From a virus: DNA of 64,000 nucleotides. The notes beneath the pieces were generated by a model, which did not search any database, was not told the DNA's origin, and was given only the letters and a program-made list of their open reading frames with translations. The translations under genes and the position numbers were made by a program. The stretch spans positions 1 to 64,000 of the IMG/VR virus record IMGVR_UViG_3300044646_002092; one strand, written 5' to 3'. Positions 41,458 to 50,270 of the stretch are shown here, in pieces. Every line of letters begins with the position of its first letter. Position 1 is the stretch's first letter.

Positions 41458-43126
41458 CCCTGCACTTGGATTAGAGAAAATCGAATTTAATACAAGCAAG
41501 CGCAATGCCTTGTACGAAGCTTATTTTGAAGATTTAAAAGGTTTTATTGAATCTATTGGTAATTGTGACACATCCGCAGAGATTCGTCGGCTAGATAAGG
41601 ATTATTTACTCTCAAAATTGCAAGATAAATGGTTCCCTGTCCTGAGTTTCGATGCCAATAAAATTAAAAATCACATCGCGGAATTGCAGACACCTAAGAA
41701 GGAATTTAAGCAGTCGTTCAATCTTGAAGAAGTTCTGTCATCTTACAATCCATCGAGCAACTGGATTATCCCTCAACTATTACGTTCTGCGGGGCTGTTT
41801 GTACTCGCTGGCGAGCCTAAAATTGGCAAATCTATCATCGGATATCACCTAGCATACGCTGTTGCAATCTCTGGAAGGTTCCTCGGTAAGCCTGTTAAAA
41901 AAGGTCGTGTTTTGTATCTTCAACTTGAAGAAGATATGTCCACAATTTCCGAGAGGTTTCATTTCGTCGGGTTTGGTAACAAGCGAAATACAGCCGTGAA
42001 CCTCGCTATCGAGTTTGACCCCAGTGTAGTTACAGTAGACCGTACTTTCGACGCTACAATTGATATCCCTCGACTCTATCAGCGTATTGCTGAACTAAAC
42101 CCGTCCTTAGTAATTATCGATTCACTTCGCGCTGCTACAATTAATTCCTTGACGGCAGAGACAGATTCTCAATTCGGCAAGTTGGTTGCATCTATTCAGC
42201 AAGTATTTAACCAGACAGATACTTGTGGAGTACTTATCCACCACATGAATAAAGAGGCTAACAAGGGCAAAAACAAGCGTAGTGGAAGCATTGTCAATGC
42301 AGTATCAGGCAGTACTTCAATTGTATCTAACTCATCGGGTGTGATAGCTCTGTATGCTGCTGACGAAGAAGAATACGGCAAGGGAAAAGGAAAAGTACTT
42401 ATGAGGACTCTGCCCCGTAACGGGCTTCCAATCACTTTGGAGTATAGTCAGAACACAACAGATTCTGGGTTGTGGGAATTATGCCTTGAAAGTGAAGAAG
42501 ATGTCTCTCAAGACAGTCTAACTTCTAAGGTACTCAGGTTCCTTGCTAATCACCCTAGCAAATATTTCCCCTTATCAGAAATCATCGAGAACATTAAGTC
42601 GGGCGACACTTTTGAATTGCGCCAATCTGTAAACTATTTGGCTACAAGTCAGACAATTATTTGCAAACATTCTGGCGAAGTGACTGAATATTGTTTACCA
42701 GAAGAGTCGTTGTGGATTATAGACCCTGAAAAAAATACTGGGGGTGTGAAACCTGACATTGTTGATGCGAATATACTCTCCCGTTGCAAAACAAAGACAG
42801 AGTTGTACGAGAAAACGAAAGATTGGACTCCCTACCAGCGCAAATCTGCTTTGAAACTGTTAGATGTTAATGAAAAGGCAAGACTAGACGACCTCAGACT
42901 CTCTTTTCTGTACTCCGTAGGGGATTCAGTGTCTCATTCAGGGGAAATCTTCACGGTTGTATCTCGTAGCGACAAAGCTACTCTCCGAGATACAGAATAT
43001 GAGGTGGAAGATTTTAATGGTCAGAGATATACCTTAAGCGAGATGCTAATTGAGGGCTTGGCTGGTAATCTCACTCAAGATGTAATTATAGAAGGTACAA
43101 ATGACCAAGAAGATGACGAGTTCTGA
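41447..43126 (+). CDS. RepA-like replicative helicase (RecA-fold ATPase)
   Basis: 559 residues. Walker A AGEPKIGKS (121-129), Walker B LVIIDSL (221-227), a later HHMNKEA (about 261-267) and the SGSIVNAVSGSTSIVSNSS stretch (about 279-297) are typical of the AAA_25/RepA hexameric helicases of plasmids and phages. The N-terminal 100 residues may bind primase; the C-terminal 200 look winged-helix-like. Follows the primase with overlap, so the two probably act together at the fork. Confidence 0.8.
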   Translation: MLYDPALGLEKIEFNTSKRNALYEAYFEDLKGFIESIGNCDTSAEIRRLDKDYLLSKLQDKWFPVLSFDANKIKNHIAELQTPKKEFKQSFNLEEVLSSYNPSSNWIIPQLLRSAGLFVLAGEPKIGKSIIGYHLAYAVAISGRFLGKPVKKGRVLYLQLEEDMSTISERFHFVGFGNKRNTAVNLAIEFDPSVVTVDRTFDATIDIPRLYQRIAELNPSLVIIDSLRAATINSLTAETDSQFGKLVASIQQVFNQTDTCGVLIHHMNKEANKGKNKRSGSIVNAVSGSTSIVSNSSGVIALYAADEEEYGKGKGKVLMRTLPRNGLPITLEYSQNTTDSGLWELCLESEEDVSQDSLTSKVLRFLANHPSKYFPLSEIIENIKSGDTFELRQSVNYLATSQTIICKHSGEVTEYCLPEESLWIIDPEKNTGGVKPDIVDANILSRCKTKTELYEKTKDWTPYQRKSALKLLDVNEKARLDDLRLSFLYSVGDSVSHSGEIFTVVSRSDKATLRDTEYEVEDFNGQRYTLSEMLIEGLAGNLTQDVIIEGTNDQEDDEF

Positions 43127-43571
43127 TTGTTCGATTGATGACATAGACATACCTCTTCTAGAAGGTCGCACAATATTTATGAACAGAAAAGGCTACGGAG
43201 AGATTAAACTTCGTAATAAGGGTGTCCTAGTACATCGTCTCATTCATGTAGCAATGGGGCTTGACCCCAATCTCCAGACCGACCACAAAAATCAAAATAA
43301 ACTAGATTGTAGAAGAGAAAATCTTCGTGAGGCTACACAGACCCAAAACAAAGCTAATTCCAGAGCGTATAAAAATAACACTTCTGGATTTAAAGGGGTT
43401 AGTTTCCACAAAAGACAGAAGAAATATAACGCTCGTCTCAGAATCAATAAAGAGGTTGTCCATCTAGGATGCTTTCTTGACCCTGTAGATGCAGCCAAAG
43501 CTTATGACAAGGCTGCTGTAGAGTATTTTGGTGAGTTTGCGTTTACAAACAAAGACATGGGATTGTACTAA
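43101..43571 (+). CDS. HNH-AP2 homing endonuclease
   Basis: 156 residues. H45 (LVHRL), TDHKNQNKLDCRREN (60-74) form the HNH motif; AP2 domain at about 95-150 (SGFKGVSFHKR, DPVDAAKAYDKAAVEYFGEF). Its start overlaps the 3' end of the helicase gene by 26 bases, a typical intron-less insertion at a replication gene. Related to the 37138-37650 protein. Confidence 0.85.
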   Translation: MTKKMTSSDCSIDDIDIPLLEGRTIFMNRKGYGEIKLRNKGVLVHRLIHVAMGLDPNLQTDHKNQNKLDCRRENLREATQTQNKANSRAYKNNTSGFKGVSFHKRQKKYNARLRINKEVVHLGCFLDPVDAAKAYDKAAVEYFGEFAFTNKDMGLY

Positions 43572-43572
43572 C

Positions 43573-43773
43573 ATGAAAAGACTATTTCTGCGTCACTATC
43601 TATCAGTTTCGGCATTCTTCCTTGGATGGTCATTATCGGCTCTCATCTTGTCGGCTTTTTTCTCTGGCACTAATCAAAAATATGCTTCTAGGGAAAGTTT
43701 GTTTCAAGCAAGTGCGGCTTTTGTTTTAAGTATTGGTACTGCTTATATTGGTGATACTGAAAGGAAGAAATAA
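43573..43773 (+). CDS. small two-helix membrane protein
   Basis: 66 residues from the ATG at 43573. Two hydrophobic helices (about 9-31 and 44-58) with a basic tail. Paired with another small membrane protein. Unknown role. Confidence 0.6.
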   Translation: MKRLFLRHYLSVSAFFLGWSLSALILSAFFSGTNQKYASRESLFQASAAFVLSIGTAYIGDTERKK

Positions 43774-43775
43774 TA

Positions 43776-44006
43776 ATGTTAGCCGTCAGTTTCATAGCTA
43801 CGTTCATGTCCATCACAGGGTATGCGCTACTGTCTCGACTCAGTTCCACAATGTTTCAGCAGAAAGTTGGATTGACATTGAAGCTTGTCTCTGGCATACT
43901 ATTTCTCACTTACGCTTGGCATCTACAGGATTTCAGCTTTCTGATTTTGACTGTGTTTTATTTCTGTATCGATTCTGTTAATTTATATCAAAGAGTTAAA
44001 AAGTAA
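43776..44006 (+). CDS. small membrane protein
   Basis: 76 residues, hydrophobic over most of its length with probably two or three helices and a basic end (QRVKK). TAATG overlap with the dNMP kinase gene. Unknown. Confidence 0.6.
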   Translation: MLAVSFIATFMSITGYALLSRLSSTMFQQKVGLTLKLVSGILFLTYAWHLQDFSFLILTVFYFCIDSVNLYQRVKK

Positions 44007-44653
44007 TGAGTAGAAAGATTGTTGCAGCTATATCTAGCATCAACGGAGGAAAAGACTTCATTATGAATCGTCTCCAATCTAGATTGATATATCAGCATCG
44101 CTACACTATGTCTACGGTGCGTTGCCGCTTCGCAGACTCGTTGAATGAAGCCGTTGCACCTATTCTCGGTATTAGTGGCAAGGAGTTGCAAGACCGCAGC
44201 TTAAAAGAGGAAAAACGTTTCAGTTTTGGTACTAACCGTTCTGGAATCAATCACAAATGGTCTTCGAGAGATGTGCAGAAAAGAGTAGGGCAATTACTCC
44301 GCGAAGAACTTGGCGAAGACGTATTTATTAATGCACTTGACAGACGATACAATGGGATTTTACTTATATCAGATTTACGGTATCAAAATGAATTGGATTG
44401 GATACGTTCTCAGGGGGGAAAAGTTGTGTATATTCACAATGAAGCTGCTGCTCAGGTTCAGAAGTCGAGGGAGTCTATTCCTGTAGGGTTCGGTGACGAC
44501 AAGCATTATCCCCCAGAGAGTGAGTTGTTGCAGTGGGATTTCTACAACAAGGTAGAGACACCTGACTACTGGCTAGACAATAATGATTTTGATAATCATT
44601 CTCATTTTGATGATTTTGTTGAGTTTGTTTTGGATTATTTGGAGCAAGATTAA
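44006..44653 (+). CDS. deoxynucleoside monophosphate kinase-like protein
   Basis: 215 residues. N-terminal IVAAISSINGGKDF (5-18) replaces the P-loop, with the GKD typical of phage dNMP kinases. LLISDLRYQNELDWIRSQGG (about 119-138) followed by a strand (KVVYIHN) is the conserved late element of this family (T4 gp1-like). It would phosphorylate dNMPs ahead of the polymerase, whose GTG start follows this stop directly. Confidence 0.7.
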   Translation: MSRKIVAAISSINGGKDFIMNRLQSRLIYQHRYTMSTVRCRFADSLNEAVAPILGISGKELQDRSLKEEKRFSFGTNRSGINHKWSSRDVQKRVGQLLREELGEDVFINALDRRYNGILLISDLRYQNELDWIRSQGGKVVYIHNEAAAQVQKSRESIPVGFGDDKHYPPESELLQWDFYNKVETPDYWLDNNDFDNHSHFDDFVEFVLDYLEQD

Positions 44654-47224
44654 GTGGCAGATAGAATTTTGGCGATTGACATTGAAACTGATAATCTCTT
44701 ATCAGGTATGCTCGATTATTCTAGTTTTCCCTACAAGTTGCTTCCTAGCGCGAAGTTGCACTGTGTTGTTGTAAAAAATGTAGAGACAGGAGAGACTTGG
44801 AGTGCAGAGAAGGAAAATGTTACTAAGGCTTGGCTTGCTGGTGTGCTGAAGGGTTGCACACACTTGGTTGCTCATAATGGCATCTCGTTCGACTTTCCAG
44901 CGTTGAAGTTATTCGGCGTTCTCGATTACAGAATTGGATATCTTGACCAGCCTGATACCGTGTTTGGGCAACCTTGCCAAATTGTTGATACGTTGCTTTT
45001 ATCTCGCTTGTTAAGTCCTGACCGTTATACTCCCGAAGGCATGGGACATTCGCTCGAAGTTTGGGGTCAACGGTTGGGCGAAGAAAAGTCAGATTATCGT
45101 GCAGCTTGTATTGCTGCGGGTTACATTGAAAAAAATTCTGGTAAAGGGGAGCAGTTCCTAAATTGGACACCACTTTTGCTCGATTATTGTCGGCAAGATA
45201 CAGTAGTCACTTGCAAACTGTTTCAGCGCTTGTGGTCTGAGTACTTGGAGTATTCGGGCTGGCATCAAGCTTTTAAGATGGAATCGAAGTTGTGTGACCT
45301 TGGAGTAAGGCGAGAACATTTGGGTTTCGCATTTGATGTAGAAAAAGCGAAAATTGCGGTTGCTGACCTGCAAGAGAAAATGAAAGCGATTGCAGACGCT
45401 ATTAATCCAATTCTCCCTCCAAAACCTCGCAATAAAGGGGAACTTGCTGAAGTAACTCCTCCAGCTAACCAACTAAAAACTCACAAAGCTGTCTATCTTC
45501 CTAAAGTGCAAGTCAAGAAAGATGGTAAGCTTTCGTCTGCGGTCGTTAAGTTCTTAAATAACCAAGAAGAAATTGAGTATACCGAAGGGGATTTTAGTTT
45601 CATTTTTGGTGGTCAGACTTTTCAATTGCCTTACTACGAAGCTCTAGTGCCTGAGTTTACTGAACCTAGCGATGTGATGCTACGTTTTACTGAAAGAGTT
45701 GGTGCTACTATCGAAAAAATCGACGAGGAGTGGCTTCTATTTTATAAGGGGCAAATGTATCCCTTGCCTTATAATGAACCGCTAGAGAGCCATATTAAAG
45801 CAGATATTGACGACATTGATTGGGTGAAGTCTGTCCTTATTTCAAAAAACTGGCAACCCACTGAATTTCGGGTTAGGAATCTTATTTGTGATTCCAAGAA
45901 GCAATCTATACCTTACGAGAAACGCTTAGCAGCATTGAAACGGTACGTCAAAGAAACTATTGAAGATGGTAAGTATAAAGAACAAAGACTAGAGATTCTT
46001 GAGCTAAATGAAGAAAATTTGTTTCCTGCTCTAGCAGAAAAAATTAAAGGGAATCGACCAGTGGTAGTCCCCACTTCTCCTTGTATACGGGTCGGGGTTG
46101 AGAAAGAGCTTTGCCCATCTCTTATTAAAATTGGAGAAAAAGTTGCGTTTGCCAAAGATTTCGCTCTGTATCTTACCTATAAACACCGCAAAAATTCGAT
46201 TGCAGGTGGTGTTGACGATGAAGAGTGGGAGTTTAACGAGGATAATCCGCCAAACTCAGGATATCTAAACCAATATCGTCAGGTTGATGGAAGAATACCT
46301 GCACCAGCCATCGAAATTGGAGCCGCAAGTCATCGTTATCGACATATCGGCATCACTAACATACCCAGAGTTACCAGCACTTACGGTTTTCAAATGCGAG
46401 AGCTTTTTGGGTGTGGGTCTGGGGCTTTTCAATTTTCCTATGACTTTTCATCTTTAGAAGCGATGGTGATGGCTTTGTGGTGTTTAAAATACACGAATGG
46501 GGAAGAGTTGGCAAAAGATTTGGTTGCTGTCAAACCTAATGACATTCACACCAAAAACAGCATTAAATTAGGAATACCCAGAAGCGATGCAAAATCTCTT
46601 CAGTATGCCTTAATTTATGGTTGTCAACCTGCCAAAGTTGCAAAAATGTTGTCTGTCTCTTTAAAAGAGGGGCAAAGAATTTACGATGAGTATTGGCAAG
46701 CTGTTCCTGCACTAAAAGAGTTGCGCGACAACTTGGAAAAACATTGGAACAAAAATGGTAAAACTTGGATAAGAACAATCGATGGTAGAAAAATTAATAC
46801 ACGTTCTAAGCACTCTCTACTTAATTTTTTGTTCCAGTCTACAGGCATTATTTGTGCCAAATATACTAATGTTTTGTCAATGCAAATTTTGGAGGAAAAA
46901 GGGTATTGTATTGATTGTTTTGTAGCTGAACCTGATGTAGCTGAGATGATTCATATGCACGATGAACAAGCTCTCCGCATCAAAAAACACATGGTACAAA
47001 TCAAAAAGTTTGCTAGTGAAGAAGAAGGTCGTCAGTTTGTGGAAAATTGGAAAGGTGAACAAATCTCTCCTTTAATGCACGACAAAAATTGGTATATAGT
47101 TCTTCCGAACGATATCTCTAGAGCTATCTCTGATGCTATATTAAAGACCGAAAAACTTCTCAAATTAAGTGTTCACTTGCAGACTGAAATAATGGTTAAT
47201 TACAATTGGGCAAAATGCCACTAA
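44654..47224 (+). CDS. DNA polymerase, family A
   Basis: 856 residues from a GTG. 3'-5' exonuclease motif AIDIETD (7-13, D9 and E11) and later LLDYCRQDT (about 175-183). Polymerase motif A YDFSSLEA (596-603, D597), motif B R643...K647...Y651...YG (655-656), motif C MHDEQ (768-772). Tyr651 is at the position where T7 polymerase has Tyr and E. coli Pol I has Phe. Residues about 300-480 form an insert with two similar blocks (GGQTFQLPYYEAL and KGQMYPLPYNEPL). The main replicase of the phage. Confidence 0.95.
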   Translation: MADRILAIDIETDNLLSGMLDYSSFPYKLLPSAKLHCVVVKNVETGETWSAEKENVTKAWLAGVLKGCTHLVAHNGISFDFPALKLFGVLDYRIGYLDQPDTVFGQPCQIVDTLLLSRLLSPDRYTPEGMGHSLEVWGQRLGEEKSDYRAACIAAGYIEKNSGKGEQFLNWTPLLLDYCRQDTVVTCKLFQRLWSEYLEYSGWHQAFKMESKLCDLGVRREHLGFAFDVEKAKIAVADLQEKMKAIADAINPILPPKPRNKGELAEVTPPANQLKTHKAVYLPKVQVKKDGKLSSAVVKFLNNQEEIEYTEGDFSFIFGGQTFQLPYYEALVPEFTEPSDVMLRFTERVGATIEKIDEEWLLFYKGQMYPLPYNEPLESHIKADIDDIDWVKSVLISKNWQPTEFRVRNLICDSKKQSIPYEKRLAALKRYVKETIEDGKYKEQRLEILELNEENLFPALAEKIKGNRPVVVPTSPCIRVGVEKELCPSLIKIGEKVAFAKDFALYLTYKHRKNSIAGGVDDEEWEFNEDNPPNSGYLNQYRQVDGRIPAPAIEIGAASHRYRHIGITNIPRVTSTYGFQMRELFGCGSGAFQFSYDFSSLEAMVMALWCLKYTNGEELAKDLVAVKPNDIHTKNSIKLGIPRSDAKSLQYALIYGCQPAKVAKMLSVSLKEGQRIYDEYWQAVPALKELRDNLEKHWNKNGKTWIRTIDGRKINTRSKHSLLNFLFQSTGIICAKYTNVLSMQILEEKGYCIDCFVAEPDVAEMIHMHDEQALRIKKHMVQIKKFASEEEGRQFVENWKGEQISPLMHDKNWYIVLPNDISRAISDAILKTEKLLKLSVHLQTEIMVNYNWAKCH

Positions 47225-47228
47225 ATAT

Positions 47229-47717
47229 ATGTTTAAAGAAATTTACAATGGTTATCAGGTTAACAAAGAAGGTGTTGTGTTAGGTCGAAGGGGTCAACCT
47301 TTATCGCAACACGATAACGGAAGAGGATATTTAATTGTTTCTCTTATCCTTGATGGTAAGTACACATCTAAAGCAGTTCACAGATTAGTAGCCGAAGCAT
47401 TTCTTGACAACCCCAATAACTACTCAGATGTCAACCATATAGATTGCGATAGGCGTAACAACAAAGTTGAAAACTTGGAATGGATGACTCATGGCAACAA
47501 CATCAAGTACAGCTACGACAATGAAAAACGTTCTGCTGTTGGTGAAAGCAATGCCAGATGTAAGACAACTGAAAAAATTGTTGTTGAGATTTGTGAACTA
47601 CTTCAACAAGGTCTAAAACCATCCAAAGTTCGCGACATGGGTTACTATTACAATCTTGTGAGGTCAATTAAGCAGAGAAGGTTGTGGACTAGTATCTCCA
47701 AAGATTATGTCTGGTAA
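47229..47717 (+). CDS. NUMOD4-HNH homing endonuclease
   Basis: 162 residues. NUMOD4-like start (YNGYQVNKEGVVLG), HNH: H51 (AVHRLVAEAF), VNHIDCDRRNNKVENLEW (68-85), and a C-terminal helix-turn-helix (RCKTTEKIVVEICELLQQG). It follows the polymerase gene by 4 bases, a typical homing site. Confidence 0.85.
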   Translation: MFKEIYNGYQVNKEGVVLGRRGQPLSQHDNGRGYLIVSLILDGKYTSKAVHRLVAEAFLDNPNNYSDVNHIDCDRRNNKVENLEWMTHGNNIKYSYDNEKRSAVGESNARCKTTEKIVVEICELLQQGLKPSKVRDMGYYYNLVRSIKQRRLWTSISKDYVW

Positions 47718-47727
47718 TACCTCCCTC

Positions 47728-47761
47728 GACAGATGACGCTCCCTTCAACTAACGACATAAT
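47728..47761 (+). promoter_or_regulatory. GAYAGAT-N18 promoter signal
   Basis: GACAGATGAC (47728-47737), 18-base spacer, CATAAT (47756-47761); start codon 25 bases downstream. Confidence 0.55.
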
Positions 47762-47785
47762 ACCCACATCAACTAAGTGACGCAC

Positions 47786-48688
47786 ATGACCAACAAATTC
47801 ATTAAGCCAATCAAAGAGTTCCTTGAAATCACTCGTGAAAATCTAAAGTGGGCAGCAAGTGAGATTCAGCACCAATATTTCCTTTCTACCCTTCGAGACA
47901 TCGAAAAGAAATACCCTGAAATGCACACCGAAGTGGAAGCGTTCACTGAACATCTCGACGCTATTTTTTATGGTATTACAGACGAAGATTGCCCTGATTT
48001 CGTAGAAACATCTGACACAACTTATTTTCGCGTAGTAGCGAAAGGCACTCAAGGCAACTCAGCAGCCTCCCCAGTAAACAAGTTTGAAAATGGTGTGGTG
48101 ACAACTATCTCCAATTCAATTATCGTGTGGGATTCAGGATTCACGGATACACAATTGTCTGTAGGTGTTGTAATCACTAAAGATGGCAACTCTTACCGTG
48201 TCGTGGACGGATTTAGTGGCAAGCTAGACATCACCGAGCAGCTAGACGTAATTACCAAACTTTCATCGCAGTATCCAGATGCAGTAGTCGGTATCTTGAA
48301 CAAAGCCAACGGCGCAGCATTGTTTCACTTGCTACAGTCGAAAATCCCCAACATTCAACAGATTGAAACGTACTTTAGTGAAGGCACTCGTCTTGAAAAC
48401 ATCAAAAAAGAAGGTAGATTACTATTTGATTTTGGGTATGACGAAGAACGGGAGATTGCTATAAACTACGGTGTTGAGTATCTTTACAATCAATCCCTTA
48501 ATAGCTTTACGGACGTTGACCTCACAGACTTGAAACAAGGTGACTACCTATCGAATCGCTTCGGCGCACCTGAGTTTGAAACCGAAGCTGAAACCGACGC
48601 ATTCAAGTTTGTAGAGATGAAGCAAAATATCTCAGACGACGGACTCAACGAACCACGCTACCCTTACGACACCGAGCCAAGCGCATAA
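47786..48688 (+). CDS. nuclease-only paralogue of the large terminase
   Basis: 300 residues from the ATG at 47786. Residues about 112-195 (IIVWDSGFTDTQLSVGVVI, YRVVDGFSGKLDI, KANGAALFHLLQSKIPNI) align with the terminase nuclease (MWDLTF, YYVIDGIRAKLDI, KANGEAVMRLLASEFPNI). The ATPase half is absent, replaced by an unrelated helical 70 residues. The first Asp is kept (D116), but the second acidic residue is lost (GVEAKANG became GILNKANG), so cutting is doubtful. Own promoter signal; not in the late cluster. Role unknown; may bind DNA or modulate terminase. Confidence 0.7.
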   Translation: MTNKFIKPIKEFLEITRENLKWAASEIQHQYFLSTLRDIEKKYPEMHTEVEAFTEHLDAIFYGITDEDCPDFVETSDTTYFRVVAKGTQGNSAASPVNKFENGVVTTISNSIIVWDSGFTDTQLSVGVVITKDGNSYRVVDGFSGKLDITEQLDVITKLSSQYPDAVVGILNKANGAALFHLLQSKIPNIQQIETYFSEGTRLENIKKEGRLLFDFGYDEEREIAINYGVEYLYNQSLNSFTDVDLTDLKQGDYLSNRFGAPEFETEAETDAFKFVEMKQNISDDGLNEPRYPYDTEPSA

Positions 48689-48927
48689 TGGAACCTGAAG
48701 TAATTCAAATGTTTTACATTTACCCTGAAGGTTGCGAAGACCTATATCGCTACTCAGTTATCGGCGAACTCCGCGATGTAGGTACTAACGGTGTCACTAT
48801 CGACTTCGAGGAACGCGCGAGTGTAGATGACCCGTACAAAGCTCAGCAGACAATCTCATTTACGGTAGAAGAAGCTCAGGCACTACAAAAAAGTATCGGA
48901 CTAATTCTTAAGCAATTTAAGCGCTAG
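48688..48927 (+). CDS. small acidic hypothetical protein
   Basis: 79 residues, TAATG-coupled to the terminase-like gene. Beta-rich. Its 3' end overlaps the convergent minus-strand gene by 4 bases. Unknown. Confidence 0.6.
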   Translation: MEPEVIQMFYIYPEGCEDLYRYSVIGELRDVGTNGVTIDFEERASVDDPYKAQQTISFTVEEAQALQKSIGLILKQFKR

Positions 48928-49379
48928 TAGGGAGGCTCTTGTTCAGGCTGCTGACCCTGCGGTAGTAACCCTCCTAGCATCGGAAGGACGTACATCCCCG
49001 TCATCGCGACACCTCCAAGTCCAGCAGCAGCTTTCCCGTATCTTCCAGCAGTATTTTTAGCTTTACCCCAAAATCCTTTTACTTCAGCAACAGGGCTTTG
49101 AGTGTTCAAATTTTTAACTACTTGTTGGTTAATATTCTTAGTAACTTGTTGTTGGGGTAAGTTTTGGTTATTTTGATTTAGTCCCTTAGCAGCATTCTCT
49201 CTTAATTTCGCAGATTGTTCTGCCGCTTGCCTTTTATAATTCTCATAGCCTTCACGGTCATTTTTCATTAACCACTGAGCATCTTTGCCAGTTTGAGATT
49301 GTGTACCAAAACTGTTTTTGGTTGCACCAAACCCTTCTCCTGTAGTTCGATTGTACGCAAAATTTACAAAGTGTTGCAT
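48924..49379 (-). CDS. minus-strand virion-like protein, M[K/Q]HF family
   Basis: 151 residues. Starts MQHFVNFA, the signature shared with the 198-884 and 3684-4718 proteins. Gln/Asn-rich middle (about 75-105), then a Gly/Ala hydrophobic segment (KAAAGLGGVAMTGMYVLPML). A lone leftward gene inside the rightward cluster; I infer late expression and virion association. Confidence 0.65.
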   Translation of the reverse strand: MQHFVNFAYNRTTGEGFGATKNSFGTQSQTGKDAQWLMKNDREGYENYKRQAAEQSAKLRENAAKGLNQNNQNLPQQQVTKNINQQVVKNLNTQSPVAEVKGFWGKAKNTAGRYGKAAAGLGGVAMTGMYVLPMLGGLLPQGQQPEQEPPY

Positions 49380-49430
49380 TTCTTCTTTTCTGTGTTATTA
49401 TTTACAACAATTCTACCACCTGATAAACAT

Positions 49431-49733
49431 ATGTTATTAGAACCACCATCTGAAGAGCCTATTCATAATTTTGACCTATCCCTTCTTAACAAGCGTATTG
49501 AGGAGGTAAAAACTGCCACCAGAGCAATTCCTGAACAAGATTATGTAGCTACCAAATTAGCTACAGAATTTTTTATGAATAAAGTGTTTCCTGTTTTAAA
49601 TGTCCCCCAAATTCACCAAATGCTGCAAAATCCTGAGTTCGTAAAAGCTCTCGGTAATCTTATTGGAACTGGATTCCAAGGGGCATATATCCTTGGAAAG
49701 ACTTCGCGGCGGAATCTTGACCTTAATGAGTAA
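49431..49733 (+). CDS. hypothetical protein
   Basis: 100 residues from the ATG at 49431, divergent from the minus-strand gene. Helical; overlaps the next gene by 8 bases. No GAYAGAT box precedes it. Unknown. Confidence 0.6.
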   Translation: MLLEPPSEEPIHNFDLSLLNKRIEEVKTATRAIPEQDYVATKLATEFFMNKVFPVLNVPQIHQMLQNPEFVKALGNLIGTGFQGAYILGKTSRRNLDLNE

Positions 49734-49932
49734 AATAATCGCCTCATATCGAGGCACACCGATGAAATCGACAGTTGGGCTACCAATTGGTGTTCGACTG
49801 TTCCCTCCAGACGCAAACTACTCTTATAGCCGTGTGGAAATTGAAACAAAAACGCAGTTGACACCCGAACAAGAGCGCAAACTGTTTAAAATACTTGGTG
49901 ATTGGTTCCTACAACTGAAAAAAGAGGTCTAA
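49726..49932 (+). CDS. small hypothetical protein
   Basis: 68 residues from the ATG at 49726 (MSKIIASYRGTPMKSTVGLP). One base from the next ATG region. Unknown. Confidence 0.6.
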   Translation: MSKIIASYRGTPMKSTVGLPIGVRLFPPDANYSYSRVEIETKTQLTPEQERKLFKILGDWFLQLKKEV

Positions 49933-49933
49933 C

Positions 49934-50203
49934 ATGAAATTATTTCGCATTGTTCGCAACGAATATTACAACGAGTATGGTCAACTGGCTAGAACCTATT
50001 GGACTGTCCTAGAGAAACGCAAATTTCTTTGGTGGTATTACTGGAAGACAGTTGAGCATCAAGCTGATTGGGACTACACTTCACCTATAACCTTTAAATC
50101 GAACGAAGATGCAAATGAATTTGTTCAGGAAGTCTTTGTTCTTGGCAAACCTTATTCTCAGTTCGTAGAAATTATTGAAGAGGAGTTCGCAATGTCAACC
50201 TAA
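49934..50203 (+). CDS. hypothetical protein
   Basis: 89 residues, aromatic-rich (KRKFLWWYYWKTVEHQADW in part). Unknown. Ends just before the promoter signal of the reductase gene. Confidence 0.6.
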   Translation: MKLFRIVRNEYYNEYGQLARTYWTVLEKRKFLWWYYWKTVEHQADWDYTSPITFKSNEDANEFVQEVFVLGKPYSQFVEIIEEEFAMST

Positions 50204-50204
50204 A

Positions 50205-50238
50205 GATAGAGTTGCAGAAAAGAAAGCTTCGATGCTAA
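50205..50238 (+). promoter_or_regulatory. weaker GAYAGAT-N18 promoter signal
   Basis: GATAGAGTTG (50205-50214), 18-base spacer, TGCTAA (50233-50238) running into AATA; reductase start 33 bases downstream. Less close to consensus than the other sites. Confidence 0.4.
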
Positions 50239-50270
50239 AATAGATAAACCAAAACGACAAAAAAGATATA

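Noticed and set aside
44592-44608. Second copy of the Fur-box-like 17-mer (TGATAATCATTCTCATT)
   Set aside because: It lies in a low-complexity Asp/His/Asn-coding stretch of the dNMP kinase gene and is probably coincidence.
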